Shown here piece after piece: positions 5,919-12,986 of a stretch of 25,675 bases of DNA. The notes beneath the pieces were generated by a model. The model worked only from the letters and a program-made list of their open reading frames with translations, ran no database searches and was not told the DNA's origin. Numbering within the stretch: position 1 is the first letter of the stretch; each line of letters begins with the position of its first letter. Origin of the DNA: CAYVBW01 sp964588685 (GTDB lineage: Bacteria; Patescibacteriota; Microgenomatia; UBA1400; PJMF01); NCBI GenBank assembly GCA_964588685.1, contig CAZPQG010000011.1:1-25675 (forward strand), given 5' to 3'. A program made the position numbers and the translations under genes.

Positions 5919-6830
5919 ATGAAACTTCTTGCAGGATCTTCAACCCCCACTTTAGCCAAAAAAATAGCAGCTGCTTTATCTATTCCGCAAATTGACTGCA
6001 GTATTGGTAAATTCAGCAATGACGAAAAAAGGATTTGGATTAAAGAACAATTAACTAGTGAAGATGTTGTCTTAGTACAATCGTTTGTAGAGCCGGTGGA
6101 TGAACTTATTGTTGAAACACTGCTCATGGTTGATGCCTTAGAACGATTGTCAGTCAGACACATAAGTTTGATTATTCCCTGGATGGGATACTCTTTACAA
6201 GATAAAGTCTTTCGCAGAGGAGAGCCTATTTCAGCTAAAGTAATAGCCGATCTAATCTCCAATTCCTATGTGAGACGAGCCTCTCTCATGGATTTACACA
6301 ACGACAGTATTCCTGCATTTTTTGACATTCCTACCAGCTATCTCTCAGCTCTTGATATATTTGCGCAATATATTACTGATAATTTTGATTTAAAAAAGGC
6401 AGTTATCGTCAGTCCGGATTTTGGGGGGTTGAAAAGAGGGCGCACCTTTGCCAAAAAACTTAATCTTGACTTAATTAATATTGATAAAGATAGAGACTTA
6501 AATACCGGTAAAATTAAAATGGTGGATTTACATGGAGAAATAAAAAATAAAATTGCTATTGTACTTGATGACGTCATTGTTTCCGGCGGCACTGTAGTTG
6601 AATCAGCGAAATGCTTGAAAAAAAGAGGAGCAGAAAAAGTGATATTTGTAGCCAGCCATGGTTTGTTTACCAACGACGCTGTTGAAAAAATTAAACAAAG
6701 CCAGGTTGATTTGACTGTAGTCACCAACAGCATCGAGCCTAGAGATTTTCCTAAAACCTTTGAAGTGCTTGATACATCCTCAGTTTTTGCCGCTGATTTA
6801 TCTAAATGGATTAGTAATAACTCGCTTTGA
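5919..6830 (+). CDS. prs: Ribose-phosphate pyrophosphokinase (PRPP synthetase)
   Basis: Makes PRPP from ribose 5-phosphate and ATP, feeding nucleotide, His and Trp synthesis. Two tandem PRTase-type folds are visible. Residues ~30-36 (GKFSNDE) and ~124-129 (MDLHND) match the family's substrate-side motifs, 165-175 hold the catalytic-loop segment (FGGLKRGR), and the PRPP-binding loop is LDDVIVSGGTVVESA at about 216-230. At 303 aa it is slightly short and its motifs depart from classical class I enzymes (DDMIDTAGT), which may mean different allosteric control. Ends in TGA, which helps exclude a UGA-recoded genetic code. It is followed by proS in the same direction after a 104-base gap. Confidence 0.92.
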   Translation: MKLLAGSSTPTLAKKIAAALSIPQIDCSIGKFSNDEKRIWIKEQLTSEDVVLVQSFVEPVDELIVETLLMVDALERLSVRHISLIIPWMGYSLQDKVFRRGEPISAKVIADLISNSYVRRASLMDLHNDSIPAFFDIPTSYLSALDIFAQYITDNFDLKKAVIVSPDFGGLKRGRTFAKKLNLDLINIDKDRDLNTGKIKMVDLHGEIKNKIAIVLDDVIVSGGTVVESAKCLKKRGAEKVIFVASHGLFTNDAVEKIKQSQVDLTVVTNSIEPRDFPKTFEVLDTSSVFAADLSKWISNNSL

Positions 6831-6934
6831 AAAACTCTGTTAACAGTTAACAAACTCTATAAAATAAACACTAAAGCCAAAATTAAAAAATTATTATTGT
6901 TGCTTTTTATTAATCAACTTATTTATCCTTACTC

Positions 6935-8167
6935 ATGCGTGTTTCAAAACTTGCTTTTAAACCCATCAAGAATCCGCCGTCCGGCGCTGATTCCATAAAT
7001 CATCAACTTTTAGTTCAAGCCGGCTATGTTCGACAATTAATGGCGGGTGTTTATACTTACACACCGCTGGGATTGCGGGTGCTTGATAATATTCGCAATA
7101 TTATTCGCCAAGAAATGAACAACATTGGGGGACAAGAAATATTGATGCCGATGCTCCATCCTAAAAGTAATTGGCAAAAAACAGGCGGCTGGGACAACAT
7201 TGATGTCTTGTTTAAAGTTAAAAGCCGAACCGGTAAATTTTATGCCTTAGGTCAAAGCCATGAAGAAGTCATTACCCCTTTAGCAAAAGAAGTTATTCGC
7301 AGCTATCGAGATCTACCTTTATCGTTGTATCAAATTCATTGGAAATTTAGAGATGAGCTGAGATCTAAGTCAGGTATTCTGCGTGGTCGAGAATTTGAGA
7401 TGAAAGACATGTATTCCTGGCATGAAACTCAGCAAGATTTCGAACAATTTTATGACAAAGTTAAACGAGCCTACATTAGTGCCTATCGACAAGTTGGTTT
7501 AACCGCTAAAGTAACAGAGGCTTCAGGTGGAGGTTTTTCTGACAAAATCTCTTATGAATTCATGGTTTTAACTGATGCTGGTGAAGACGACATTCTTTAT
7601 TGCACTCACTGTGAATACTGTGTGAATCAAGAAATTGCAGCCGTTGAAACTGGACAAAAATGTCCTAAATGTAATTCTACTCAACTGAAAGCAGCCAAAG
7701 CCTCAGAAGTAGGAAATGTATTTGATCTAGGGACAAAATACTGCCAAGATTTTGATCTTACTTATATGGATCAAAATAATGAAAATCAATATCCAATCAT
7801 GGGCTGCTATGGTTGGGGCACTACTCGTACTATGGGTGTTATTGTTGAAAAATATAACGACAAAAAAGGAATTATTTGGCCGCAAACGGTTGCACCATTT
7901 GATATTTATCTCATCAATATCGGTTTAGAAACAGCAAAAGCTCAAGCTGTATATCAGCAGCTGCAAGAAAAGGGCTATCAGGTTTTATGGGATGATCGAC
8001 CTGATGAAACTCCGGGTTCTAAATTAGTGCAGGCAGACTTAATCGGCATTCCGGCTCGAGCAGTTATTTCAGAACGAACCGGTGATAAAGTTGAATTTAA
8101 ATTAAGACAGGAAGAAAAACCTCAATTAGTTGAGTTAGCCAAAATTACTGATGTTTTCAAACCATAA
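6935..8167 (+). CDS. proS: Prolyl-tRNA synthetase, short form without the INS editing domain
   Basis: Class II aminoacyl-tRNA synthetase that charges tRNA-Pro; one such tRNA (TGG) is at 18029. Motif 2 spans residues ~137-155 (FRDELRSKSGILRGREFEMK), motif 3 ~290-307 (GCYGWGTTRTMGVIVE), followed by an anticodon-binding domain (GIIWPQTVAPFDIYL onward). Bacterial ProRS is usually about 570 aa with a ~180-residue INS domain that deacylates Ala-tRNA-Pro. Here the motif 2 to motif 3 distance leaves no room for it. In its place is a small cysteine cluster (C223, C226, C229, C243, C246) that looks like a zinc knuckle. The family is certain. Loss of editing is inferred from length. The 3' end overlaps the next gene by 17 bases. 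Confidence 0.95.
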   Translation: MRVSKLAFKPIKNPPSGADSINHQLLVQAGYVRQLMAGVYTYTPLGLRVLDNIRNIIRQEMNNIGGQEILMPMLHPKSNWQKTGGWDNIDVLFKVKSRTGKFYALGQSHEEVITPLAKEVIRSYRDLPLSLYQIHWKFRDELRSKSGILRGREFEMKDMYSWHETQQDFEQFYDKVKRAYISAYRQVGLTAKVTEASGGGFSDKISYEFMVLTDAGEDDILYCTHCEYCVNQEIAAVETGQKCPKCNSTQLKAAKASEVGNVFDLGTKYCQDFDLTYMDQNNENQYPIMGCYGWGTTRTMGVIVEKYNDKKGIIWPQTVAPFDIYLINIGLETAKAQAVYQQLQEKGYQVLWDDRPDETPGSKLVQADLIGIPARAVISERTGDKVEFKLRQEEKPQLVELAKITDVFKP

Positions 8168-8504
8168 ACAAAACGTCGGTTATAAAAATATTGTTTTGAC
8201 CGATCATGCACAGCAAAGAATCTCCCTGCGCAATATCAGTTTAGATAATATTCACCAAACTGTTGTTAATGCTGACCAAACTATAAAATTAAATAAAAAT
8301 AAATTTAAATTTATTAAAAAGCTTGATGATCGTTCGCATCAGATAATTGCCAAACATTTAACTGATAAACAGCAATGGTTAATTATTTCAGTTTGGATCA
8401 GGGGAGAAGAGGATAGAAAACCGTTAGTGTGGCAGTTAATCACTTTTCCCTTTAAAGCCATGTGGAAAATAGCAACTTTCATTTTTAATCTTTTACAAAA
8501 ATAG
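8151..8504 (+). CDS. DUF4258-like small protein with hydrophobic C-terminus
   Basis: 117 aa. Residues ~17-85 (LTDHAQQRISLRNISLDNIH, then a basic strand and LIISVWIRGEED) resemble DUF4258, a small fold related to RelE/BrnT-type toxins: an N-terminal H-xx-R-xx-R helix followed by beta strands. The last ~25 residues (LVWQLITFPFKAMWKIATFI) form an amphipathic or membrane-seeking helix not typical of that family. No antitoxin gene lies next to it, so a toxin role is not supported. The start overlaps proS by 17 bases in another frame, implying translational coupling. Family assignment is tentative. Confidence 0.65.
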   Translation: MFSNHKQNVGYKNIVLTDHAQQRISLRNISLDNIHQTVVNADQTIKLNKNKFKFIKKLDDRSHQIIAKHLTDKQQWLIISVWIRGEEDRKPLVWQLITFPFKAMWKIATFIFNLLQK

Positions 8505-8736
8505 TAAAATGACTGCTTAAATTTCAAAATTTTTTAATTTTTAAAAATTTCAATTGACCGGCTGTATACATAACTGTTACTTAATTGCAGAAACTACAAA
8601 AATATTTCAACCTATAAAATAATAAATTATCAATCTGAGAATTAATTATAGATTGATTTATGAGCTTTTTTTCAATATAGATAAGAGCTAGCAAATTTTA
8701 TATTATTAATATTACTTTAAAAGACCCGGTGAGGAG

Positions 8737-8764
8737 CCCACTGCTGAATAAGCAGTGGGTTTTT
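8737..8764 (+). terminator. Rho-independent terminator
   Basis: Nine-base stem CCCACTGCT / AGCAGTGGG with loop GAATA, followed by TTTTT. It lies 230 bases past the DUF4258-like gene and could end the prs-proS transcript or a separate short RNA. The rest of 8505-8888 holds no ORF of note; 8800-8820 has a direct repeat of ATGCAC and 8769-8774 is a TATAAT. Confidence 0.8.
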
Positions 8765-8888
8765 GTTATATAATAAACAAACTGCAAATTTAGACAGCAT
8801 GCACATATATGCACGCAAACACACATAAGTCGTAAGATCAAAAATCGGCCGGACAAGTTAAAAAAGTATTCATTCATTTCTAATTTTT

Positions 8889-9770
8889 ATGCAAAGCAAC
8901 TCAAAAAAATTAATTGTCACTCACCATGTTCCTGATCTAGATGCGATTGGAGCAGCTTGGGTTTTAAAAAAATTTGATTCTCAAACTTATGCCGATGCTA
9001 AATTCGCTTTTGTTAACCCGGGCGAAAGAATTTCAAAGCATCAAGTAGAACAGATGGGCTTAACATTGCACGACGCAACTCATGTTGATACCGGTTTAGG
9101 CAAATTTGATCATCACCAACCGGATAGAGCTCAACTCAATACTTGTGCCGCTAAATTAGCGTATGAATACGTTTGCAGTCTACATCCAGCTCTAAAAAAA
9201 AATCAAGCATTAAAAGAACTTATTGCTTTTATTAATGACGTTGACCATTTTCAAGAAATCCATTGGCCTGATGCCAGCAATTCTCGTTATGCTTTTATGA
9301 TTCAAGAATTAATTAGGGGCCATGAATTATACAATCCTCAAAACGATGAATCGCAATTATATTTTGGACTAAACTGCTTAAATTATGGATATCAATCACT
9401 TAAGCAGATTATTGATGCCAATCAAATTATTCTAAAAGAGGGCATTCAATTTAATCTCAATCAAGGTGCTTGTATTGCTATGCACACTGCCAATGACGAG
9501 ACAATTAAACAAGCCCAAAAACAAGGCTTTTTAATGGCAATTCGCAAAGACCCAAATCAAGGTCACGTGCGAATAAAGGTCAGGCCGGACGCAAATTTTG
9601 ATCTTAAAAAACTATACCAAGAAATTATCAAGATAGATTCGGATGCAACCTGGTACTATCATCCTAACGGCAAAATGCTGTTGAACAGCTCTAGTAAACA
9701 TCGAAATCAAATAGCGACTGATTTATCAATAAATAAAATTATTGAATTAGTTAAAAAAAATTATGATTAA
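8889..9770 (+). CDS. DHH-family phosphoesterase-like protein
   Basis: 293 aa. Residues 11-25 (THHVPDLDAIGAAW) match the first metal-binding motif of DHH phosphoesterases (H-xx-D-x-DA), and VDTGLGKFDHHQ at about 67-78 supplies the DHH signature. A later HPNGKMLLNSSSKH near 258-271 looks like the C-terminal substrate-binding glycine/histidine motif. Members hydrolyse phosphodiester or pyrophosphate bonds with Mn2+ (NrnA, RecJ, PPX1). The exact substrate cannot be told here, and an uncharacterised subfamily is likely. It overlaps the HIT gene by 8 bases, so the two are co-translated. Confidence 0.65.
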   Translation: MQSNSKKLIVTHHVPDLDAIGAAWVLKKFDSQTYADAKFAFVNPGERISKHQVEQMGLTLHDATHVDTGLGKFDHHQPDRAQLNTCAAKLAYEYVCSLHPALKKNQALKELIAFINDVDHFQEIHWPDASNSRYAFMIQELIRGHELYNPQNDESQLYFGLNCLNYGYQSLKQIIDANQIILKEGIQFNLNQGACIAMHTANDETIKQAQKQGFLMAIRKDPNQGHVRIKVRPDANFDLKKLYQEIIKIDSDATWYYHPNGKMLLNSSSKHRNQIATDLSINKIIELVKKNYD

Positions 9771-10188
9771 AAAAACAAACAAGGACAATTGCTTATTCTG
9801 CCAAATTATAAAAGGAGAAAAACCAAGTCAAAAAATAATCGAAAATGACGATGTTTATGCTTTTTTAGATATTTATCCTGCTAGCAAAGGCCACACTTTA
9901 GTTATTCCTAAAAACCATTCTTTAAATCTGCTGGATACAAAAGATTCAGATCTATGCCAAGTTTATAAAATGGTTAAAAAATTGTGCCTACATTACCAGC
10001 AAATCTTAAAAGTGGATGATTTCTTAGTTAAATCGCACAACGGCAAACTAGCCGGACAAGAAATTGATCATTTTCACGTTCATATTATTCCCTGCTATAC
10101 TGCTGCCACTAGAAACTCTCCTCGAGAAAAACTTTCCACTCAGGAGTTGGAGAATATCCAAAAAAACATTACTTCACAATTAACCTAA
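9763..10188 (+). CDS. HIT-family nucleotide hydrolase/transferase
   Basis: 141 aa, full length for a histidine-triad protein. The N-terminal CLFCQIIKGEKPSQKIIEND and GHTLVIPKNH are standard, and the triad is HFHVHII near residues 107-113. The first Cys pair (CLFC) may bind zinc as in Hint relatives. HIT proteins hydrolyse purine phosphoramidates, dinucleoside polyphosphates or adenylylated compounds. The start overlaps the DHH-like gene by 8 bases, so the two probably work on related nucleotides. A strong candidate promoter for the next gene starts inside its 3' end. Confidence 0.92.
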   Translation: MIKKTNKDNCLFCQIIKGEKPSQKIIENDDVYAFLDIYPASKGHTLVIPKNHSLNLLDTKDSDLCQVYKMVKKLCLHYQQILKVDDFLVKSHNGKLAGQEIDHFHVHIIPCYTAATRNSPREKLSTQELENIQKNITSQLT

Positions 10189-10202
10189 TTTTGAGGTATA
10201 AT
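10173..10202 (+). promoter_or_regulatory. Strong candidate promoter upstream of the bS21-like gene
   Basis: TTCACA (5 of 6) at 10173-10178 and a perfect TATAAT at 10197-10202 are 18 bases apart. Transcription would start near 10210, giving a leader of about 115 bases. A second TATAAT at 10303-10308 would give a leader of only about 12 bases. Confidence 0.55.
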
Positions 10203-10234
10203 GCATTCTTCAAGTGGAATAAAAAATTGTTCAA

Positions 10235-10285
10235 ATGCAAACAAACTCACGTCAAGAGTTCTTAGAAAGAAAATTAAATACTTAA
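10235..10285 (+). CDS. Possible 16-aa leader peptide upstream of the bS21-like gene
   Basis: ATG to TAA encodes MQTNSRQEFLERKLNT between the two candidate promoters of the next gene. There is no Shine-Dalgarno and no attenuator-like codon run, so it may be chance. Confidence 0.2.
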   Translation: MQTNSRQEFLERKLNT

Positions 10286-10326
10286 GTTTAAAAAATTAAA
10301 ATTATAATAAAGTTAGAAAATTGATT

Positions 10327-10581
10327 ATGCCAATAATTGTTAAAAAAACAAAAAAAGATTCAACTTCCAGTTTAATAAGAAAATTTAAAAAAATAACCAG
10401 CCAATTGGATGTAGTGCAGAATGCTAGGGATAGACGTTATTACAAAAAGCCTTCCACTATTAAGGCAGAGAAAAATTCAACCAAACATCATTTGAAGAAA
10501 AAATTAAAAACTTTAAAGAACATGAAAAATGTCTCTCCTCAGTCCTTAGACAGGCTGAGAGAAAAAATAAACAGGCTGTAA
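10327..10581 (+). CDS. rpsU: Ribosomal protein bS21-like
   Basis: 84 aa, very basic. The N-terminus MPIIVKKTKKDSTSSLIRKF, followed by a short helix and NARDRRYYKKPS, matches the bS21 pattern (basic start, LRRFKR helix, R-R-x-YxKPS, then a Lys-rich helix). bS21 sits near the 16S 3' end on the small subunit and helps start-site selection. A TTG six bases upstream is also in frame, but the ATG at 10327 gives the canonical MP start. The tail SLDRLREKIN resembles the tail of the small basic protein at 18146. The candidate promoters upstream suggest it is transcribed separately from dhh-hit. Confidence 0.65.
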   Translation: MPIIVKKTKKDSTSSLIRKFKKITSQLDVVQNARDRRYYKKPSTIKAEKNSTKHHLKKKLKTLKNMKNVSPQSLDRLREKINRL

Positions 10582-10669
10582 ATCACACCTTTATTCTTCT
10601 TAGATCTATGTCAAGCTTTAATCTAGAATTTTAGATTTCTTTTGGACTAATATGCCTTATTCTTTTAAA

Positions 10670-11227
10670 CTATTGCGCCTCAGTTTCAACCTTTTTTGTT
10701 TTCACCTTAGCTTTAATCTTAAATTCCCACTGATCGCCGTCTGAGGTATCAAAGCTGGTGGAATTGGTTAACTGGTGATAATTAATGAGGTGGTTGCTCA
10801 AACTTTCTTCCAAATCACGCTGTTCTTTTCTTGCCTCTTTTAAATCATTTTTAAACTCAGTCACTTGAGCTGTCTCATTTAGATCATTTTTACGCTCTTT
10901 CCACTGATTTCTAATTTCTTCTCGTTCTTCTTCCACTTGTTGCAGCTGCTCATCATTTTCAAAAACATCTTTAATCATGCGTCGCTTTTTCTTCATTCTC
11001 TGTTTAAGCCTCATTAATTTACTAGCTTTTGATTCAATCACATCCTCCAAAGCATGCAGGGTTTCAGCAAAATCATCTGATCTTTTAGCTTCAACTTCAA
11101 CGGCAACTCCTTCCTCCTGTTCTGCATCTTGACTCAAAGCATCAATTGCTAAGTCATCAGCACTTTTTAATTGTGGGTCTTTTTCACCGGCCGGCAAGGC
11201 ATTATCATTTTTTTGATTATTTGGCAT
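10670..11227 (-). CDS. Hypothetical coiled-coil protein, 185 aa
   Basis: Highly charged. Residues ~1-50 are acidic and probably disordered. About 55-150 form a long heptad-like coiled coil (KLMRLKQRMKKKRRMIKDVF, then EEEREEIRNQWKERKNDL). The C-terminus has a short beta-like patch (DQWEFKIKAKVKTKK). No membrane segment or known catalytic motif. It has one of the better ribosome-binding sites of the window (AGGAAG about 6 bases before the ATG). Upstream on its strand lies the structured region 11261-11615, which could be its leader. Function unknown. Confidence 0.65.
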   Translation of the reverse strand: MPNNQKNDNALPAGEKDPQLKSADDLAIDALSQDAEQEEGVAVEVEAKRSDDFAETLHALEDVIESKASKLMRLKQRMKKKRRMIKDVFENDEQLQQVEEEREEIRNQWKERKNDLNETAQVTEFKNDLKEARKEQRDLEESLSNHLINYHQLTNSTSFDTSDGDQWEFKIKAKVKTKKVETEAQ

Positions 11228-11260
11228 ATTGCTTCCTAACTTTTTAATTTAATAAATTCT

Positions 11261-11296
11261 GAGGGAGGCCCTCAGCGTTTTATCCATTAGAAATGG
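11261..11296. other. Two tandem hairpins upstream of the coiled-coil gene
   Basis: CTGAGGG-AGG-CCCTCAG (11261-11277) and TCCATT-AGA-AATGGA (11282-11296) are perfect hairpins 5 bases apart. On the minus strand they fall in the leader of the coiled-coil gene, and neither has a good T-run. Confidence 0.6.
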
Positions 11297-11302
11297 ATCA
11301 TA

Positions 11303-11488
11303 GACTGGTAAATAAATTGTAATTGTTGCTTGTGTATATTTTAATTATATAATGAGTTGTCTTATCTTTTGGGCTATTTTCTGTGTTGCCTCCTCCTTAA
11401 GTGCTGAGTGCAACACTAGCGTCATCGTCGCCTTGAAAATAATCCAAAATTTTAAGAAATCAACTTAATTACAACTTATTTACCAGTC
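11303..11488. ncRNA. Candidate structured RNA: rod of nested long inverted repeats
   Basis: Three nested helices fold about 186 bases into a rod. The outer arms 11303-11324 and 11467-11488 are complementary at 21 of 22 positions (starting GACTGGTAAATAA). The inner arms 11367-11381 and 11435-11449 are complementary at 13 of 15 plus a wobble. The apical stem is GTGTTGC / GCAACAC (11383-11389 / 11410-11416) with a 20-base loop. Length and shape resemble 6S RNA (long rod with internal bubbles), but I see no conserved 6S sequence. The strand cannot be decided. Alternatives are the 5' leader of the coiled-coil gene (minus strand) or a miniature transposon with 22-bp terminal inverted repeats. Structure: direct observation. 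Identity: speculation. Confidence 0.45.
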
Positions 11489-11503
11489 TTAGACTGCTCT
11501 CCT

Positions 11504-11615
11504 GTGACTAGGGGTATTAAACCTCAAGTCACACCAAGGGGGATTTCGCCTTGGAACCCCCATTCTGATTTATTTCCCCCACTTAGCAGGACAAGCTGCG
11601 GGATATAATCAGAAT
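11504..11615. other. Further stems: hairpin, possible pseudoknot and closing stem
   Basis: GTGACT-A-GGGGT and ACCTC-A-AGTCAC make a strong hairpin (11504-11532). CCAAGG / CCTTGG (11534-11539, 11549-11554) interleaves with GGGGG / CCCCC (11538-11542, 11557-11561) as alternative or pseudoknotted pairing. ATTCTGATT / AATCAGAAT (11562-11570, 11607-11615) closes a last domain with an inner GCAG / CTGC. Such density suggests a structured transcript continuous with 11303-11488. Confidence 0.5.
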
Positions 11616-11721
11616 AATTATCTTTGCTAACTATTTAGTTTACTATTGTTTACTATAAAATTTATATCAATTTTCCTAATGCCGTTCAAGTTTATTAACT
11701 GCTTTTTCAATAATTTTTTGT

Positions 11722-11727
11722 TATAAT
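11722..11727 (+). promoter_or_regulatory. -10 box of RNase P RNA
   Basis: Perfect TATAAT ending 7 bases before the first base of the P1 helix, the right distance for direct transcription of the mature RNA. No good -35 is visible. Confidence 0.6.
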
Positions 11728-11734
11728 ACTAAGT

Positions 11735-12054
11735 GGCGCAATCAAGTAGCGGCTTCGTGCAAACGAAGAGGAAAGTCCGGACAGCTGAACAAATGGTGTC
11801 TTGCGAAAGCAAGAGATTGCTTGTGAAAACAAGCAAGCCAGTTAGAGCAACAGTGACGATCCGAGTGGCGTCGGGTGCAACGATCAAGCGACTGGATCGG
11901 TTAATTTATTAACCGGGCAATCCTCCCAGCTGAGACTGACGATCTTTACCTTATTGAATTTGTTCTCTATCAGTCTGTTTTGCAGACTAAGGTAATAATG
12001 TTCAGGCGTAGATAAATCACTACTTAAAACAGAATCCGGCTTATCGATTGCGCC
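11735..12054 (+). ncRNA. rnpB: RNase P RNA
   Basis: Catalytic RNA that removes 5' leaders from pre-tRNAs, fitting the eleven tRNA genes around it. P1 is closed by GGCGCAATC (11735-11743) and GATTGCGCC (12046-12054). Conserved region I, GAGGAAAGTCCGGAC, is at 11768-11782 and region V, ACAGAATCCGGCTTAT, at 12029-12044, placed to form the P4 long-range helix. The hairpins between (AGCGGCTTCG near the 5' end, GGTTAATTTATTAACC near 11900) fit the bacterial fold. About 320 nt, slightly compact. Confidence 0.96.
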
Positions 12055-12116
12055 ATTGAAATTTTACGGCAGCTCCAATAAACTATTGTCATTGACCTAC
12101 TAATCGCAGAAAACCT

Positions 12117-12884
12117 ATGAGTATTTGGCAAGCAATTTTTTTGGCTATAGTTCAAGGTTTTACTGAATTTCTTCCTATTTCCAGTTCCGGGCATCTAGCT
12201 ATTCTTCAAAATTGGATGCAGATTCCGCCGTCAATTTTTTATTTTGATATTTTTTTACATTTCGTCAGTGTGATAGTGATTATTTATTATTTTCGCCAAG
12301 CTATTTTTAAAGTAAACAAACAAACGGTGGTTAATTTAATAATTGCCACCCTTCCCTTATTACTAATAGGTTATTTGTTTAAAGATTGGATTAAATTATT
12401 GTTCAGCTCAAACACAGCAGTCGGCATTGGTTTATTAATCACAGCAGCTTTGAATTTTTACACCTGGAAAAAATATAAGCAGCTTGAGTCTTCTCAACCG
12501 CTCAACCCTAAAAAATCTTTTTGGATTGGATTGTCACAAATCTTTGCCTTGCTGCCAGGTATTTCACGCTCAGGTTCCACTTTGTTTGGCGCCAGTATGG
12601 TTGAGGTTGATAAATCCACAGCTTTTGAATTCAGTTTTTTACTGGCTGTGCCTGCAATTTTAGCAGCCAACTTTGCAGAATTATTAACTATCGGTTTTGA
12701 TATAACAAATCATTTTGCAAAAATTTCACTGTCAAATTATATTGCTGGAGGCTTGGCGTGTCTGATAATTAGCTTTATGAGTCTTGAATTGCTTAAAATC
12801 ACATTTGATAAAACTAAGTATCATTTTTTTGGCTGGTATTGTTTGATTATGGGCTGTCTAGCAATTTTTTCAACTTTTATTTAA
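12117..12884 (+). CDS. uppP: Undecaprenyl-diphosphatase UppP/BacA
   Basis: Integral membrane enzyme that dephosphorylates undecaprenyl pyrophosphate so the lipid carrier can be reused in peptidoglycan synthesis; it also gives bacitracin tolerance. The two re-entrant catalytic motifs are clear: QGFTEFLPISSSGH at residues 13-26 and LPGISRSGSTLFGAS at 146-160. The remaining sequence is a series of hydrophobic helices. 255 aa, close to the usual 265-275. It fits with the MurE- and MurC-like ligases downstream. It starts 62 bases after the RNase P RNA and may be read from that promoter. Confidence 0.96.
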   Translation: MSIWQAIFLAIVQGFTEFLPISSSGHLAILQNWMQIPPSIFYFDIFLHFVSVIVIIYYFRQAIFKVNKQTVVNLIIATLPLLLIGYLFKDWIKLLFSSNTAVGIGLLITAALNFYTWKKYKQLESSQPLNPKKSFWIGLSQIFALLPGISRSGSTLFGASMVEVDKSTAFEFSFLLAVPAILAANFAELLTIGFDITNHFAKISLSNYIAGGLACLIISFMSLELLKITFDKTKYHFFGWYCLIMGCLAIFSTFI

Positions 12885-12899
12885 AAATACTTAAAAACC

Positions 12900-12918
12900 G
12901 TCGCTTGCATATAGCGAC
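12900..12918 (-). terminator. Terminator of comM/yifB (minus strand)
   Basis: Read on the minus strand: GTCGCT-ATATGCA-AGCGAC, then GG and a T-run. It lies about 70 bases past the comM stop codon, in the gap where uppP and comM converge. Confidence 0.7.
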
Positions 12919-12986
12919 TGAAAAATACATATAATTGCTATAAACTGCTCGGCAGTTGCTAAAAAATTAATATTTAAAACAATCAA

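Noticed and set aside
5919..6830. UGA-recoded genetic code (as in Gracilibacteria/SR1)
   Set aside because: prs ends at TGA at its natural length, and no gene here needs UGA read as an amino acid.
5873..6853. Minus-strand ORFs of 129 and 171 codons across prs
   Set aside because: They are shadows of prs with Ser/Leu-rich low-quality composition and no family signature.
8151..8504. Toxin-antitoxin module
   Set aside because: The DUF4258-like protein has no adjacent antitoxin-like gene and overlaps proS, a housekeeping gene.
11261..11615. Possible tmRNA on the minus strand, because a frame ending VALST and TAA sits in a hairpin loop beside pseudoknot-like stems
   Set aside because: No tRNA-like domain: no T-arm GGTTCGA, no acceptor pairing at the ends, and the order of helices does not match tmRNA.
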